6,543 nucleotides of DNA from the NCBI GenBank assembly GCA_020047885.1, contig JAIFNF010000238.1:1-6543 (forward strand). Direction: 5' to 3'. Below are positions 5,408 through 6,543 of the stretch, piece after piece (position 1 is the first letter of the stretch; each line of letters opens with the position of its first letter). A program made the translations under genes and the position numbers. The stretch comes from Gammaproteobacteria bacterium (lineage in GTDB: Bacteria; Pseudomonadota; Gammaproteobacteria; Competibacterales; Competibacteraceae). The notes beneath the pieces are model-generated. The model did no database searches. It had not been told where the DNA came from and saw nothing but the letters and a program-made list of their open reading frames with translations.

Positions 5408-5860
5408 CTACCGACCGTTCGACGAATCCGGCGGCGCGGTAGACAACCCGACTTTGACCGCGCCTACCCCCTTTAACGCCGCCATCGCTTCGATCACTTG
5501 TTCATAGCGCACTTCCCGATCGGCGCGAACCAGCACTGGCGGTTGCGGCTTGCGGTTCAGGTGTTGCTGAATTTCCCCGTAACGCGGCTCCAGGGTCTTG
5601 CACTGCACCGACTTGGCCTGTTCCGAACCAATGTTCAAATGGCAGGAACCGTCCTTCTGCACCGACATGACCACCACTTCGCTTTCCTGCTGCTGGGTGT
5701 CCAGCGCTTCCGCCGGAGCCTTGGGCAAGTCCACTTCAACGCCCTGATTGAGCAGTGGTGCCGTGACCATGAAAATCACCAGCAGCACCAGCATGACGTC
5801 GATGTAGGGGACGATATTGATTTCCGCTTTCAGGCGGCTGTGCGAACTGCGCCGAGCCAT
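5408..5860 (-). CDS. tolR: Tol-Pal system protein TolR (ExbD family)
   Basis: Inner-membrane motor subunit that works with TolQ to couple proton flow to TolA. The 150-residue product matches the family (E. coli 142). A short basic cytoplasmic N-terminus (ARRSSHSRLKAEINIVP) leads into one transmembrane helix at about 17-37. It contains Asp21, equivalent to the proton-conducting E. coli Asp23, in the motif NIVPYIDVMLVLLVIF. The periplasmic domain starts with GVEVDLPKAPAE and includes PVLVRADREVRYEQVIEAMAALKGVGAVKVGL (from about 108), the ExbD/TolR dimerisation fold. Two periplasmic cysteines, Cys73 and Cys87, are unusual and could form a disulfide. The ATG lies 3 bp after the tolQ stop and the gene ends 9 bp before tolA, so translation of all three is probably coupled. 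Confidence 0.97.
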   Translation of the reverse strand: MARRSSHSRLKAEINIVPYIDVMLVLLVIFMVTAPLLNQGVEVDLPKAPAEALDTQQQESEVVVMSVQKDGSCHLNIGSEQAKSVQCKTLEPRYGEIQQHLNRKPQPPVLVRADREVRYEQVIEAMAALKGVGAVKVGLSTAPPDSSNGR

Positions 5861-5863
5861 GAT

Positions 5864-6543
5864 TCAACCCTGACCCGCTGAGGCGCGGGCGGCAGCATCC
5901 GCATGACTTTTCCGCAGGCTGTAGGACTGGCGTTGCAGGATGTTGGAGAACTCTTCCATAAAGGTCTCATAACGGTTGGCGAGTCGGTCGACATCGTGCG
6001 CATAGCGGTTGTAGAAAATCACGGCAGGAATGGCCGCAAACAGACCCATGGCGGTCGCGATCAGCGCCTCGGCGATGCCCGGTGCCACCTGCGCCAACGT
6101 CGCTTGCTGGGTGGCACCCAGCGCGATGAACGCGTTCATGATGCCCCACACGGTGCCGAACAGACCGATATACGGACTGGTGGAACCCGCGGTTGCCAGC
6201 AGGGGGATATACATTTCCAGTTCATCCAGTTCCCGCGAACCGGCAGCCCGCATGGCGCGTTGTGCGCCACTGACCACCGATTCCGGATCCATGGTCGGCT
6301 GACCACGCAGTCGCAAAAATTCCTGGAAACCGGCCAGAAAAATAGCATCCATCCCGGTCACCGGTTCTTTCTGGTGGTTGATCCGCGCATACAGCGACGC
6401 CAGATCAATGCCGGACCAAAAATCATCCTCGAACTGGTCACCCGCTTGGCGAGCCGACGACAGCACCAGATGTTTTTTAACAATCACCCACCACGAACCC
6501 AGCGAAATCACCACCAGCCCCAGCATGATCAGTTGCACGATCA
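5864..6543 (-). CDS. tolQ: Tol-Pal system protein TolQ (ExbB/MotA family), 5'-truncated by window edge
   Basis: Inner-membrane proton-channel subunit of the Tol motor. The frame stays open to the right edge. The GTG at 6536-6538 is internal, because the preceding ATC and the following QLIML align without gaps to E. coli TolQ from about residue 16, so about 15 residues are missing. Numbering from that GTG codon, the first transmembrane helix is about 1-20, the cytoplasmic loop about 21-108 (with FWSGIDLASLY), the second helix about 110-140 (TSPYIGLFGTVWGIMNAFIAL) and the third about 154-176 (GIAEALIATAMGLFAAIPAV). Thr129 and Thr162 match E. coli Thr145 and Thr178, which line the proton path. 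The C-terminal tail has NRYETFMEEFSNILQRQ. It precedes tolR by 3 bp; the usual upstream neighbour ybgC would lie outside the window. Confidence 0.96.
   Translation of the reverse strand, partial: IVQLIMLGLVVISLGSWWVIVKKHLVLSSARQAGDQFEDDFWSGIDLASLYARINHQKEPVTGMDAIFLAGFQEFLRLRGQPTMDPESVVSGAQRAMRAAGSRELDELEMYIPLLATAGSTSPYIGLFGTVWGIMNAFIALGATQQATLAQVAPGIAEALIATAMGLFAAIPAVIFYNRYAHDVDRLANRYETFMEEFSNILQRQSYSLRKSHADAAARASAGQG

Noticed and set aside
6536..6538. GTG as the start of tolQ
   Set aside because: The alignment with E. coli TolQ runs through this codon at about residue 17 and the frame is open to the window edge.

Overview
This window is an almost complete Tol-Pal gene cluster of a Gram-negative bacterium. 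It lies on the minus strand (tolQ-tolR-tolA-tolB-pal-cpoB, about 1274-6543) and faces the 3' part of a DNA photolyase gene on the plus strand (1-1235). The gene order, the close match of TolQ/TolR/TolB to the E. coli proteins, and the OprL/Pal-type lipoprotein suggest a moderately GC-rich gammaproteobacterium outside the enterics. This placement is an inference from remembered protein families, not a search result.

Layout on the plus coordinate. Bases 1-1235 hold a photolyase cut by the left edge. Bases 1236-1273 are the only convergent junction and carry a perfect 10-bp inverted repeat that probably ends transcription from both sides. Bases 1274-2023 are cpoB, 2039-2653 pal, 2702-3898 tolB, 3902-5398 tolA, 5408-5860 tolR and 5864-6543 tolQ, which is cut by the right edge. 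The tol gaps are 3, 9, 3, 48 and 15 bp in transcription order, so the six genes look like one operon. The only sizeable internal gap, before pal, carries a strong ribosome binding site. No gene-free stretch longer than 48 bp exists.

How the genes work together: TolQ and TolR form the inner-membrane motor driven by proton flow. TolA spans the periplasm. TolB and the lipoprotein Pal link the outer membrane to peptidoglycan. CpoB is the periplasmic TPR protein that in E. coli coordinates Tol with peptidoglycan synthesis during cell constriction. The photolyase is unrelated in function (light-driven repair of UV dimers).

I see no undescribed system here. The most unusual content is inside known genes. 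TolA domain II is very long (362 residues without Gly or Pro) and built on a 20-residue (60-bp) period with three separate repeat blocks. TolB has a shortened N-terminal domain and apparently a TTG start. TolR has two periplasmic cysteines. The Pal linker carries a 9-bp tandem repeat.
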